In this document: positions 1 through 13,190 of the stretch, one piece after another
How positions within the stretch are numbered: position 1 is the first letter of the stretch
Layout: each line of letters begins with the position of its first letter
Origin: Sapria himalayana
Taxonomy: Eukaryota; Streptophyta; Magnoliopsida; Malpighiales; Rafflesiaceae
Direction: 5' to 3'
Assembly: GCA_029783825.1 (NCBI GenBank)
Contig: JAREIK010000502.1
Span: forward strand, 1 to 64,000
Length of the DNA: 64,000 bases
Program-made: the position numbers and the translations under genes
Notes under the pieces: model-generated
Databases searched by the model: none
Seen by the model: the letters and a program-made list of their open reading frames with translations, nothing else
Told to the model about the DNA's origin: nothing

Positions 1-1
1 A

Positions 2-32
<31 letters not shown>

Positions 33-3000
33 GCATGTGTGTAAATGATTGAAAGACTGATAGATTTAAAGATGCGAAAGATAGTTAGATAGTTAGATGG
101 TTCGATAGATAGACAGATAGATAGTTACATAAATAGATAGATTGACACATAGACATATATACAATTAGATAGATAGACCATAGATAGATATTTAGATAGA
201 ATATGGATAGATAAATAGATACATAGATCAATAGAGTGTCTGCTAGACAAATAGATAGATAGTAAATCACAGATAGATAAAAGATAAACAAGTAGGTAAT
301 AGATAAACAAATAGATAGTTAGACAGATTGATTGATTGATTGATTAATAGCTATGACAGATAGATAAATTTCTACATAGTATAATAGACATATATATTAA
401 AATATAGATATATAGATAAATAGAGACACATATTGACAAATAAAAAGATAGATAGAGAGATGAATATTTAGATAAAGAGTTAGATTGACAGACATAGAGA
501 TATATAGATAGATAAATAGATAGACAGATAGTTTTAAAGATTAATACAGAGATAGTGAAAAAATAGATAGACAATTTAATAGATAAAAAGATAGACAAAT
601 AGACAGATACAAATCTAGATACTGAGACAAATAGACAGATAGATAGATACAAAAATAAATAAATAAATAGATATATTAACATGTAGATAGATAGATAATT
701 AGTAATATAGGCAGATATATAGATGGAAAAATAGATAGATCGGTAGATACATAGATTGATAAATAGATAGATAGATATATAGATTAACAATTAGATAGAT
801 AGATAAATACATAGATACATAGAACATAGACACAATAACACATAGACACATTGACACATAGAGACATAGACAAATAGACACATAGAAACATAAAAACATA
901 GACACATAGATAGAGATAGATTGATAGATACCAAGAGAGATAGACATATAGATAGACAAATAGATATATAAGTAGATAGAGAGATAGACAAATAGAGAAA
1001 TAGATAAATATAAAGATAAACAAATAGTAGATAGAAAGATAGATTTATAGACAGACAGACATATAGATAGATAGCTAGATATATAGATTTTGAGATATAC
1101 AAATATATAAAGATAGATTGATAGACATGTATATATATCGATAGATTGATAGACAATTTTATAGATAAATAGATATACATATATTCAAATATACAGATAG
1201 ACAGATAGTTAGATAGATGGACTGATAGACAAAAGAGATAACTAGACAAATAGATAGATAACTAGCTAGATAGAAAATTAGATTAATAGATAGATAAATA
1301 GATAGACAGAAAAATAAATATATAGATAAATAGATTAAAAAAAATAAAGATTGATAGAAAGATAGATAGACTAATAGAAAGAAAGACAGATAGAAATAAA
1401 GATTGATAGACATATAAATAGATAAATAGTTAGATAGTTATAAAAATAGATAGATATATAGACAAATAGTCAGATAGACAAATACATAGATTAACATATA
1501 GACATATAGATAGTTAGAAAAATAGAAATATAGTTACATAAATGCATAGATAAATAGATAGACAGATAGATTAGACAGATTAATTGATAGACTAATAGAT
1601 TGATAGACAAATAAATAGTTAGAGATATAATTAAGACAGATATATAGATAGATAGATATATAAAAGATAGAGAGATAAACAGATAGATAGATAGCTACAT
1701 AGATATATAGAGAGATAGACAAATATATAGATTTACTGATATTCTAATACATAGAAAGATATTTAGACGATTAGATAGATAGATAGATTAAAAGATAGAC
1801 GCCTAGATAGATAGAAAGATAATTAGTTAATTATTTACAACTATAGTTTGATAAACATATAATGAATTAGACAAATAATTAGATGGATAGACAGACAGAG
1901 AGATATATAAATATATAGATAGGAAATAAAATAGATAGAAAGACATATATATAAATAGACACATAAATAGATATATATATATATATATATATAGACAGAT
2001 AAAAAATAGATAGACAAAGAGATAGATAGATAGAAAAACATTTGGATAGTTAGATAGATATAAAGATACATAAATATAGATAGATAGATAGACAGATTTA
2101 ATTATTGACTAATAGACAAAAATACAATTAAACAATTAGATAGATAGATAGAAATTTAGAGAGATCGATATATAGATAAATAAATAAAAAGATAGATAAA
2201 CATATAGATAGATAAATAGTTAGATAGATAGACAATTATAAAAATATATAGATAGATAGACCAATAGATAGATAGATAAAAAAATACATATACAGATAGA
2301 CAGATATATGGATAGCACATACATTTATAGATAGATATATAGATAGAAAAATATCATATAGATAGTTAGACAAATATATAAATAGACAGATAGATAGATA
2401 CACAAGTAGATAGATATAAATATAAATGTCTAGATATAGATATATATATATATATATATATAGCCATATATACAAATAGACAAATATATATATATATAGA
2501 AAGATAGATAAACAAATAGACAAACATATAGATAGATAAAAAATTAGATAGATAGATAGACTATTAGACAGATAGATAGATATAAATATAAAATGATTTA
2601 CTTATAGATAAAAAGATAGTTATATAGATAAATGTATCGAGAAAAAAAATATATAAATAGACACAAATATAGATAGATAAATAGACATTTAGACAGATAG
2701 ATAGATATATAGATAAAAGATAGAAATATAGAAATTCAAATAAATAGATATATATACAGATAGAAAAATAGATAGATTAACAAATAGACAAATATATAGA
2801 TAGACATATAGATAGATCGAAAGATAAATAGATAAATAGAAAGATAGAGTGAGACACAAATAGATATATAAATAGATAGATTAATAGATAGATTGATAGA
2901 GAGATGATAGATAGACAAATAGATCTAATGACAAGTAGACATATAGAAGGATAGACATATAGATAGTTAGAAAAATAAATAGATATATAGATAGACACAC

Positions 3001-4235
3001 ACACACACACACACACATATATACATAGATATATAGATCGATAGATATCAATAGATAGACAAAAAAACAAATAGATAGTTAGATAGATAGATATACAAAT
3101 AGACAAATAGACAATTAGACAAATAGACAAATATATAGATATATAGTAAATAGATAAATTGATTGATTAAGAGAAAGACTGATCGACTTATATACAGATA
3201 GATTGATTGTTTGATGGATAGATATATAATTAGACAAATAGAAAGATAGATATATAGACAAATAGATAGATAGATAGTTTGATAGACAGACAGACATATA
3301 GATAGACATATAGATTGATAGATACATAGATAGATTCATAGATAAATAGATAGAAAAATATAAAGAAATACATGAAAGAAAGATAGAAAGATAGAAAGAA
3401 AAATGGATAGATAGAAAGATAGACAAATAGATAGATATACATTTAGATACATATGATTATAGATAAATATATAGATAGAAAGATAAACAAATAAATACAT
3501 AGATAGAAAATCAAAAAGTTAGATAGACACATAGATAAAAAGATAGATAGATATATAGTCAAATCAATAAATGCACAGATAAATAGATAGATAAATAGAC
3601 ATATATATAGATTCACAAATTGAAAGATATATAGAAATATAGATAGTTAAATTGATTGATTGATTGATAGACAGATAAACATATATATTGATAGATAGAT
3701 AGATAGATAGATACATATATACATAGTTAGATAGAATGATTGATAGTTAGAAATACAAAAAGACATATAGATAGATAGAAAGATAGATAGACACTAAGAT
3801 AGATAGATAGATAGATAAATAGGTAGATAGATAGACAAGTAGACTATTAGATAGATAGATTGATTGACCGATAGATAGATAAATAAATAGATAGACACAT
3901 ATACTAATAGAATTATATACTAAAAGATTGATAGAGAAATATACTTTGAGATATATAGAAAAATAGAAAGGTAGTTAGATAGATAGACAGATAGATAGTC
4001 AGTTTGAGATACAGACATTTAGATAGTTTGATAAATAGATAGATACTCTGATAGTCTAATTGATGAATAGAGTGATATAAAAAAAGATAGATAGATATAA
4101 AGATTATTTGAAAAATTGACAGATAGATAGATAGACAGATAGACATATAGATAGATACAATAATAATTATATAGATAGGTTGAAAAATATATAGAATAAA
4201 AAATAAATTTATTTGATAGACATATAATTAGTTAT
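1..4235 (-). repeat. Degenerate GATA/TATC satellite, block 1a
   Basis: The + strand is a long run of GATA units mixed with GACA, AATA and GAAA variants, and the tetranucleotide register is largely kept. The minus strand therefore reads TATC, which has no stop codon in any frame and yields Tyr-Leu-Ser-Ile translations. It begins in an (AT)n tract at 1-26 and contains an (AC)n tract near 3000-3020. I treat none of the open frames here as genes. The block ends at a palindrome at 4236-4259, where the polarity reverses. Confidence 0.93.
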
Positions 4236-4259
4236 CTATCAAATAAATTTATTTGATAG
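4236..4259. repeat. Perfect 24-bp palindrome at a satellite polarity switch
   Basis: The half-site CTATCAAATAAA is followed at once by its exact reverse complement. A partial copy of the same motif lies just upstream at 4201-4219. To the left the + strand reads GATA; to the right it reads TCTA. This is what a fold-back template switch would leave. Confidence 0.85.
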
Positions 4260-4488
4260 TCTATTTGTCTATCTATCTATTAATATATCTATCTAACTAT
4301 CTATCTATTAATCTGTCTATCAATCTATCAATCAATTTTCTATCAATCTTTCTAACTATATATCTATTTATATGTTTATTTGTCTATCGATATGTATATG
4401 TATCTATTTATCTATCTATCTATCTAATTATCTATCATTTTTTTGTCTATCTTTATGTCTATCTTTGTGTCTGTCTATCTTTATATTT

Positions 4489-4536
<48 letters not shown>

Positions 4537-4757
4537 TTATATGTCTATTTATCTATCTATCTATCTATTTGTTTATATATCTTTTTATTTATCTTTCCAT
4601 CTATCTGTCTTCTCTCTCTTCTCTCTTCTTTCACTTATCTATCCATTTGTCTATCCATCTATCTGTCTATCTATCCATTTGTTTATCTATCTTTTTATTT
4701 AAGTATATGTATTTATGTATCTATTTTTCTATTTATATTATCTATCTTTCCATCTAT
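4260..4757 (+). repeat. Inverted TCTA block (about 0.5 kb) inside GATA satellite
   Basis: Here the + strand reads TCTA/TATC, opposite to both flanks. The block includes a pure (AT)n tract at about 4492-4528 and a TCTCT-rich patch near 4610-4630. It is bounded by a palindrome on the left (4236-4259) and an imperfect fold-back on the right (4744-4779). The open frames reading YLSI-type peptides are repeat artefacts. Confidence 0.9.
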
Positions 4758-4779
4758 GTAGGCAAATAGATAGAAAGAT
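4744..4779. repeat. Imperfect fold-back at the return polarity switch
   Basis: A 14-bp left arm (ATCTTTCCATCTAT, 4744-4757) pairs with 4766-4779 (ATAGATAGAAAGAT) with one mismatch across an 8-nt spacer. Polarity changes from TCTA back to GATA exactly across this spacer. Confidence 0.75.
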
Positions 4780-7700
4780 AAATAGAAACATATACAGATA
4801 TATAGAGCCACAAATAAATAGATAGGCAGATAGATAGATAGATATATATGTAGAAAGATTGATAGACAGATAGATATATACATAGGTAGATATATACATA
4901 AATAGATAGACACCTAGATCCATAAAAAAATAGACACATATACACTAATACACATATGCACATAGACACATAGACACATACACACATATACATTTAGACA
5001 CATAGAGGCATAGATACATAGACACCTAGACACAGACACAAAGACATAGACAGATAGATAGGCACAAAGAGAGATAGACATAAGGATAATTAAATAGCCA
5101 TATATACAGATAGATAGATAAAAAAATAGTCAGATAGATAGATAAACAATAATATAAATTGATAGGTAGATGTATTGATACACATATTGTCATTTAGCCA
5201 GATAAATGGAAAGATAGATAGATATACAGATTGATAGATAAAACAATAGGTAGATAGATTAATAAACAAATATACATAAAGAGAGATATATTGATTGATA
5301 GATAAATAGTTAAACATATAAAAAGATAGAGAGATAAAAATAAAGATAGCTAGAGGGATAGACAAATAGTTATTTAGAGAGATACACAGATAGACAAATA
5401 AATAGATATATAGATAATATATAAATAGTTAGACATACAGATAAACATTATACAAATAGAAAGATTGATAGAAAAATACATAGATACATAGACAGACAGA
5501 TAGATAGATAGATAGATATAGAGATAGATTGATTGATTGATACACAGATAAATAGAAAGATAAATTAATAGATACTCACATATTTAGTTATACATATAGA
5601 TAAATACATAAATAAATTGAAAGACTTATAAATAGATAAATATATAGATAAATAGATAGATAGATAGATATATCAAAAGATAGTAAGATATACAAATAGA
5701 CAAATAGAAAGATTGTGAGATAGAGAGATAGATAAAAAAACTAATAGAAAAATAGTCATATAGATAGATAAAAAGAATTATAGTTTTACAGATAGAAAGA
5801 TATACAAATTGAAATTTAGATAGATAAATAGATATTCATATAGATATATAGATAGAAACATAGATAAATAGATAGATAGATACATAGATAGATAGACAAA
5901 AGACTGATAGATAGATAGATACACAGATACACAAATATACATATAGATAGATAGACGGATAGATGGATAAACAAATATAGAGATAGACAATTCGACAGAT
6001 AGATTGATATAGAGATAGATAAATAGATAGACAGATAGATAGAAACTTATATAGATAGATATATAGATAGATAAATAGATATACTATTATATACATAGAC
6101 ACATCGATAGATAAACATACAGATAGACAGACAGACAGATAGATATATAGATAGATAGATAGATAGATAAAGAGATAGATATATAAATACATAGATAAAG
6201 AAATAGAAAGATATAAATATACATAGATAGATAGATAGATAAAAAAATAAACAAATAGACAAATTTATATATAGATAGATATATAGATATGTAGACAGAA
6301 AAATAAATAGATACAAAAATAGACATTTAGATTGGTAACCAGATAGATAAATAGATAGATAGATAGATTGACATATTGATAGAATAATAGATAGACAGAT
6401 AGACAAATAGATAGATAGATATATTGATAGATATACAGATTGATAGATTATTAGAAAGGCAGATTGATAGTTTGATAGAAAGACAAATAGACAGATAGAT
6501 TGATTGATATATTGATAGATAAATAGATAAATAGATAGATAGATAGATCGAAAAATAGATATATAATTAGATAGTTAGACATATTAACATATAGATAGCT
6601 AGATAGATAGATAGATAGACTATTAAACAAATAGACAGATAAATTGATATTCAAATTGATAGTAAAACATATAGATAGATAGACAAAAAAGCTGATATGA
6701 GGATAAGAAGATAAAAATATAGATTGTTTAATATATATATATATATAGACATATAGTCAGTTAGATAAATGGATGTAAAGATAGGCTGCTAGATAGATAG
6801 ATAGTTAGTTAGTTAGATAGATAAATCATCTAAATGATAAATGGGAAGATAGACAGATAGAAAAATAGATAGATGGATTGATAAACAGATAGATATATAA
6901 ATATATAGATGGACAAATAGATTGATTGATAGATAATAGGATAGAAAAATAGATAGATAGATATATATATATATATATATATATTGGCAGATAGATAGAT
7001 ATATAAATTTACAAATAGACACAAAGGTAGATAGATAGATAGACAGATAGACATATAGTTAGTTAGTTAGTTAGATAGACATAAAAATAGATAAATAAAT
7101 AGAAAGGTAGATAGATAGAAAGATAGATTGATAGATAGATAAATAGAGAGACAAATATCTTAATAAAAAAATAGATACAAAGATAGATAGATAGATAGAT
7201 AGTTTGTTAATTAGTTAGATAGTTAGTTAGTTAGTTAGTTAGATAGATAGGAAGAATGATAAACAGATAGATAGGTAGACTGATAGTTTGATTGATAGTT
7301 ATAGAGTTAGACTGATAGATAGTTAGACAAATAGATATATTGACAATTAGATAGATAGATAGATAGATATAGAGATCAAAGAATAGGTAGATAGATTGAT
7401 ACACAGATCGACAAATATAATGAGACATATAGATAGATAGATAAATAGATAGATAGATACATAGATTGAAAAATAGATTTTATCCAAAAATAATGATATA
7501 GATAGATAGATAGAAAGATAGACTGATCAACAAATATGTAGATAGGTAGATGAGTACAAAGGCAGGTATACAAATAGACAAATAGTTAGATATATAGATA
7601 GATAAACAGATAGATTGATAGATTGATAAGAGATAGATATATAGATAGATAAATAGATACATAGATTTACTAATAGACTGATAGTTGTATTGATAGTTAA

Positions 7701-8130
7701 ATAGTCAGATAGTTAGGAAAATAGATATATAGACAATGAGACAGATAGACACATAGATAAATACACAAATAGATATAGAGATAGGTAGAGAGATAGATGG
7801 GTAGATAGGTAGAAAGATATATAGATAGATAAACTAATAAATAGATAGACATTTAAACATATAGTCAAATACATAGATACACAAATATAAAAATTTATTG
7901 ATAGACAGATAGAATGATAGATAGACATTTATATAGTTAGAAAGATATATAGATAGTTAAATAGATAAATAGATAGATAGACATTAACATATATATAGAT
8001 AGATAGATTAATTGATTGATTTTTAACAAAATTGATAGATAGATAGATTTACAGAATGACAAATAAACATATATATAGATAGACAAAAAAGTAGATCGGA
8101 GGATAAGAACATAAAAATATAGATAGTTTG

Positions 8131-8171
<41 letters not shown>

Positions 8172-8705
8172 GACATATAGTGTGATAGATAGATTGAAAG
8201 ATAGTCATATAGATAGATAGACAAATAGTTAAACAGATACATAGATAGACAGATAGATAGATACACAAATAGATATATAGAAAGAAAGAGAGATAAATAA
8301 TTAGGTTGATAAGTAGATAGGTAGAAAGACATGTATATTTATTGACAGATATATAGATAGTCTGATATACAAATTAATAGATATGTAGATGGACATATTG
8401 ATAGATAGATAGTTAGATAGATAGAAAGAAAAAAAAGATAGATAGAATGATAAATAGATAGACTAATATACTGATAGTTTGATTGATAGTTGAAGAGTTA
8501 GGTAGTTATACAAATATATATATATACAAATAGATAGATAGATAGATAGCTATACAGATTAGCTAATCGATAGATAGATTGATAGATAGAAAGACAAATA
8601 TAATTATAGACATATAGATAGAAAAATAAATAATTACATAGAAAGATAGATAGACAAATAGACTTATAGAAAGAAAAAGAGATAGATAGAAAGGTAGATA
8701 GATAG
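4766..8705 (-). repeat. Degenerate GATA/TATC satellite, block 1b
   Basis: This continues block 1a in the same polarity. It contains a CACA-rich stretch near 4930-5040 and (AT)n and (CA)n islands near 6958-6981 and 8130-8170. Internal segments are duplicated: about 6655-6790 resembles 8060-8190, and about 7245-7330 resembles 8410-8490. The block stops at about 8705, where it abuts CACTA-like subterminal sequence. Confidence 0.92.
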
Positions 8706-8710
8706 ATAAG

Positions 8711-9150
8711 TAAGATTACATATTTAACGGCGTAAAATTCCCTAGCTAAATTTATTTTTTCCCTTGCTAATTTTGATCGTATTTTAGATTTACAGAAAAG
8801 TCCCTAGCTAAATTAGCGAGGGAAAAATCCCTAGTTATTTTCATTCCAAAATTATTTTTATATTTTTATTTTTTTACAAAAAAAATTGATTACATATTTT
8901 TAAGTTTTTATATTAAATTAAATAAAAACATAAACTATAAACCATAATTTATAATTAACAAAATATAAAAGCAATTAATAATTTTTTTTGATACTATATA
9001 TTACATTGTTAAAACAAAAACATAACAAAATTTTATTACATCTTCATCAATACATCTAATGACATTGCATAAAGTATAATCTATTCATGAAATTGTCGTT
9101 CCTTTCTCTCCCCTAGTTCCTCTGGTCACCAGTGAAGAAATCATAGCCAT
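8711..9150 (+). mobile_element. CACTA-like element fragment: subterminal repeats plus module B
   Basis: The first about 140 bp repeat the motif 'ccctagctaaatt', the same subterminal motif found inside the element end at 59462. It continues into module B (about 8870-9130), sharing 'aaaacataacaaaatttta' and 'taatgacattgcataaagt' with 61190-61250. Other module B copies lie at 44780-45175, 59780-60215, 61150-61445 and, inverted, 16640-16835. The extreme terminus is missing, so this is truncated at the satellite junction. No coding sequence is visible. Confidence 0.72.
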
Positions 9151-10610
9151 ATTTATGTATCACACCTTCCTAAGATAAAAAAACATAAACAAAAAATAAT
9201 GACCCACCTCAAGTCTCAACCTTGATAATTTATTGATGAAGAATGAAAATAATCCACCTCGGCATGAACATGAACCATCGTATTGAACATGAAGGCTTCG
9301 AAAAATGAAGGAGCCCCAATTGGAGTGATCATCAACTTCTACCAGCATAATCCTTCTTTTAATTATTGTTTTATTTAAAGAAACAAATGCAAAACAAGAC
9401 TATTGTTTTCCACTTTAATAAGAAGCACATGCAAAGCATGCATGAAAAGCAATAGTACACACTCATATTTTAAAATTATTAGAAATGATAATTTTAATAA
9501 GAACTATACATTTTCTAGATCCTCAAACCTCTTAACACAGCATTCTACCATTATCCCAACAAATCAAACCTAAAATGGATGTAGTGAGTTTAAAGTGAAG
9601 TGGAAATCTTACCCAAATAAGATTCTAGATCAAGTTAGGTCATTAGGAGTAATCCTAAATTTTTATTGGTGTCATTATATATAACATCTTCAACATGTAT
9701 AACTATATGCTTCAGAAACTTAATATCTATTCATATCATTCATCTCATTCATACATGTTTTTTTGGATATTGTATAAATCTTTATCATTTTCCCAAATAT
9801 CTTAGGAACTTAAAATTAATTTTTTCAGCCATAAATCTATTTTTATTGTATTTTTATAAGTTTGTATTAATAATTAAGCTTTAATATGTTTAGGGTTTGT
9901 ATTTTTGTTTCAGTTAATATCATTTATCTAAATTTGATTTCTAATAAAATGTTCATTTGTTAAAATTTATGTTGTAAATTTCAAAACAAATAACAATATG
10001 TCTGTGAAATAAATATTATAAAAAAATTTTAAAATATATTTGTTATGTAGTTTCATTTTACAAAGATAAAACTTTAAAAATAAAATTTATTTACAAAATA
10101 AAAATTGCACCTCATAATATGCAATATGTTATATTTATTATAAATAAACAATGTTTGAAATGATCTATTAATTACAAAAAAAACATTGTCATGTATTCAA
10201 TTTGAAAAAAAATTTAAAAATAATTATTTAAAAAAACAAATTCATATATTTATATGGTCATTTATATATTTTTAATAAAATAATCTATCTAATATCTTTT
10301 TCATCAACTCTTCTATCTTCTTTTTATAGTCTTTATAAGTTATTTTTAATTTTGATTATATGTGCATTTATTATCTAATATATCTAGTTCAAACTATTGT
10401 AATAGTAAAATTTATCAAATCAACCTTTGCCTGAGATCTTTCTTTTCTATGAGATATTCGATTATAGAATATTTAGTATATATTATGACTTTGGTTCCCA
10501 ATAAATATGATATTAACTTGCCAAAAGAAAAGATCGTTGATACAAATTCTTTCTCTATAGTGGTGTAATTCAATTGGGTATTTGAGTGCGTGTTGTTATC
10601 ATAGTATATG
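9151..10610. other. AT-rich spacer, no gene seen
   Basis: The short open frames at 9160-9348 (minus), 9666-9884 and 10362-10568 (plus) have no motif I recognise. They sit in very AT-rich DNA with homopolymer runs. From about 9870 the sequence is more than 80% A+T. Confidence 0.6.
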
Positions 10611-11095
10611 ATAACTATTTATAAATATTTGTATAACTATATAAAACTCTTCATTATTATATTTAACTATATTTGTAACTATGTAAACTATTTTTATAAC
10701 TATATTAATAACTATATTAATAATTAAATATAACTATTTTTTTAATTTTATAATTTTATATAACTAGATGTGTAATTCTATACAACTATATTTTTAAGAA
10801 AATATATCATATGTATAATAATATATAACTATATATAATTGTAGTTTACTAAATTTATAGCTATAAAAATGTTATATATAACTATATCTTTAACTACATA
10901 CATATTTATAACTATAAATGTATTACTATATATAAATATTTGTATAACCACGTAATACTCTATATAATTAATATAACTATATTTATATCTATGTATACAT
11001 GTTTGTATTCATATAATTAAATATATATTTATATTTTTTTATAACATTGTATATATTTATGTATAACTACTTTTAACTACTTGTATAAATATTTA
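10611..11095 (+). repeat. Family G repeat, copy 1 ('taactatatgtata' type)
   Basis: Loose repeats of 'ataactatat' and 'tgtataacta'. The right half matches the family order seen at 11929-12365 and 12395-12855: 'aaatatttgtataac', then 'taattaatataactatat', then 'tatatatttatgtataacta'. An inverted copy lies at 45600-46060. It directly abuts the ARF retrocopy. Confidence 0.65.
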
Positions 11096-11116
11096 TGTAT
11101 ATATTTAGTGAAAGAA

Positions 11117-11662
11117 ATGGGGTTGATGTTCACAAAGCTATTTAGTAGGCGATTTGCCAACAAGGAGATGCTGATTTTGATAGAAGGTCTTGATGCTGGT
11201 GGTAAGACAACCATTCTGTATATGTTGAAGCTTGGTGAAATTGTCACCACAATTTCTACTATTGTCTTCAATGTAGACACTATTGAATACAAAAACATCA
11301 TTTTCACTATGTGGGATGTTGGTGGTCAAGACAAGATTCACCCTTTCTGTAGGCATTACTTCCAAAATACCCAATTTCTGATATTTGTGGTGGACAACAA
11401 TGATAGAAATTGTGTTATTGAAGCTAGAGATAAGTTGTATAGGTTGTTAAACGAGGAAAAGTTTTGTTATGCAGTTTTGCTAGTGTTTGCCAATAAGCAA
11501 TATCTTCCCAATGCTATGCATGCAACTGAATCTACTGATAAGATAGGACTTCACTCTCTTCGCCAATGCCATTGGTACATGCAGAGCACCTGTGCTACCT
11601 CTGGCGATGGCCTCTATGAGGCTCTTGATTGGCTTTCCACTTACATTGCCAGCAAGTCATAA
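11117..11662 (+). pseudogene. ARF1-type small GTPase retrocopy, full-length but with damaged switch and NKxD motifs
   Basis: One uninterrupted 181-codon frame of exactly ARF1 length, without introns, whereas plant ARF1 genes normally have several; this suggests a processed copy. It starts [10 protein letters not shown] with Gly2 for myristoylation; an in-frame ATG at 11081 adds only 12 AT-encoded residues, so I prefer 11117. P-loop GLDAGGKT (24-31), Thr48, WDVGGQD (66-72) and CATSG (159-163) are kept. The hydrophobic triad F51/W66/Y81 is also kept. Likely loss-of-function changes against the ARF1 consensus, as I know it, are Pro47 to Ser, Gly50 to Val, Trp78 to Cys and Asp129 to Tyr in NKQD. 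The last should ruin guanine specificity. It lies between family G repeats with no visible promoter. ARF1 normally recruits COPI coats at the Golgi; this copy probably does not. Confidence 0.85.
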
Positions 11663-11928
11663 ATAATTTTAACAGGATGAGACAAACTTTGTTGACATAT
11701 CTGGATGTGGATCTAATCTTTGCCTACTTTGTCTGAGTTTTGTTCTGTTTTGTGGATGACATCATCTAGTTTAGGGGGATTCAAATTATATTTATATTTA
11801 TATTTATATATTACACGCCTTAAATACCAGACCTCATTTACTTTGCATAGATCTATTGTAAGCCGAGCTTGTTTGTTTTCTATTTTGTGTCTTTTTGCCA
11901 TTGGATCCCAAAGGTTTAAGAACATATA
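11663..11928 (+). other. Retained 3' UTR-like tail of the ARF retrocopy
   Basis: This segment is richer in G+C than its surroundings and reads like a plant 3' UTR, with T-rich and GT-rich patches. It runs from the stop codon to where family G repeats resume at about 11929. I see no clear poly(A) tract or target-site duplication, so its inclusion in the retrocopy is inferred from composition and position. Open frames on both strands here are unsupported. Confidence 0.5.
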
Positions 11929-12365
11929 ACTATAAATAATTGTTTTTGACTATATGTATAACTATAAAATATTATACATAACTAAAATTAAAAAATATAA
12001 TTAACAACATATATTTAATATACATTTTTATATATTTGTATATAAAAATATATTTTACCATATATATACCTATAGATAACTATATGTATACATATATAAA
12101 ATTATAATAAAAAATATATATAGCTACATATATAAATATAACTATATGTGTAACTATATGTAAAACCACATATAACTATGTGTATAATTACATGTGTAAC
12201 AACATACAACATTATTTTTAACTATATGTGTATAACTATATATAAATATTTGTATAAATATATAACACTACATAATTAAATACAACTATATCTGTAACTT
12301 TGTATACATATATGTAAATTTATATATTTATTTATAACTTTATATATTTATGTATAACTATATAA
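11929..12365 (+). repeat. Family G repeat, copy 2
   Basis: First unit of a head-to-tail pair with 12395-12855. Shared landmarks in order are 'actatatgtataactataaaa', 'ttatacataa', 'atatacatttt', 'taacaacatacaacatta' and 'ataactttatatatttatg'. Confidence 0.75.
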
Positions 12366-12394
12366 AAATATTTATAGTTATATATACTATATGT

Positions 12395-12855
12395 ATAATA
12401 ACATATAATTATAAATAATTATATCTTATTATATGTATAACTATAAAAGCCTTATACATAATTTAAATATATAAATTACAACTTATATTTAATATACATT
12501 TGCATATATTAGTATATAAAAATGTATTTTATTATATCTATACCTATACATAACTATATGTATACTTATATAAAATTATAAGAAAAAAAATATATACCTA
12601 CAATTATAAATATAAGCATAACTATAAGCATAACTATATGTATAACCACATGTAACTATAATTATAATTACATGTATAACAACATCCAACATTATGTTTA
12701 ACTCTATGTGTATAAATATATATATAAATATTTGTATATCTATATAACACTCTATATAATTAAATATAACTATATTTGTAACTATCTATACATATATGTA
12801 AATATATATATTTGTTTATAACTTTGTATACATTTATGGATAACTACTTATAATT
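12395..12855 (+). repeat. Family G repeat, copy 3
   Basis: Second unit of the tandem pair, about 470 bp downstream of the first and diverged by many point changes. Landmarks include 'taacaacatccaacatta' and 'ataactttgtatacattta'. The reverse complement of this unit is recognisable at 45600-46060. Confidence 0.75.
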
Positions 12856-12858
12856 ACC

Positions 12859-12897
12859 TGGAGCTATGGATCAATACAAAACAGCCTCAGAAATCAG
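12859..12897 (+). pseudogene. Captured exon 3' edge, first copy, with splice donor
   Basis: This reads LELWINTKQPQKS and then a splice donor (GTATGA at 12898). The same edge followed by the same intron start occurs at 13154-13290, so an exon/intron boundary was duplicated. The reading resembles a conserved stretch I associate, from memory only, with plant ATXR3/SDG2-type SET-domain proteins. Only 13 codons remain, cut off upstream by family G sequence. Confidence 0.5.
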
Positions 12898-13063
12898 GTA
12901 TGATTTGGATGATAGCTATCATAAACTACTTTATTTTTCCTTATAAACCTAATGAATGCTGATAAAATATTCATAAAATTTGAAACTTGTAATCATATCA
13001 CAATGTTCCTATAATAATGAGAGTAATATAAGCTACAATTTGTTTAACAATTTACATCCTCAG

Positions 13064-13190
13064 TTCATTGGGTACACTCAGGGAAAGCTACATGCGTTGG
13101 TAATGAAATCATACAAATATCATGAGTTTGCTGCTACTCAAAATGAGGTATTGGAGCTATGGATCAAAGCAATCCTATCTCATAAATAAA
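13064..13190 (+). pseudogene. Captured internal exon with flanking splice sites, second copy
   Basis: A T-rich stretch ending in CAG (13061-13063) is followed by an exon reading FIGYTQGKLHALVMKSYKY, then HEFAATQNEVLELWIKAIL, up to a donor GTATGA at 13191. Near the exon end a C-to-A change relative to the first copy creates an in-frame TAA. About 100 bp of intron after the donor match the intron after 12897. Introns are retained, so the capture was from genomic DNA and not mRNA. Identity is tentative (ATXR3/SDG2-like histone methyltransferase); the exon/intron structure is better supported than the name. Confidence 0.5.
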
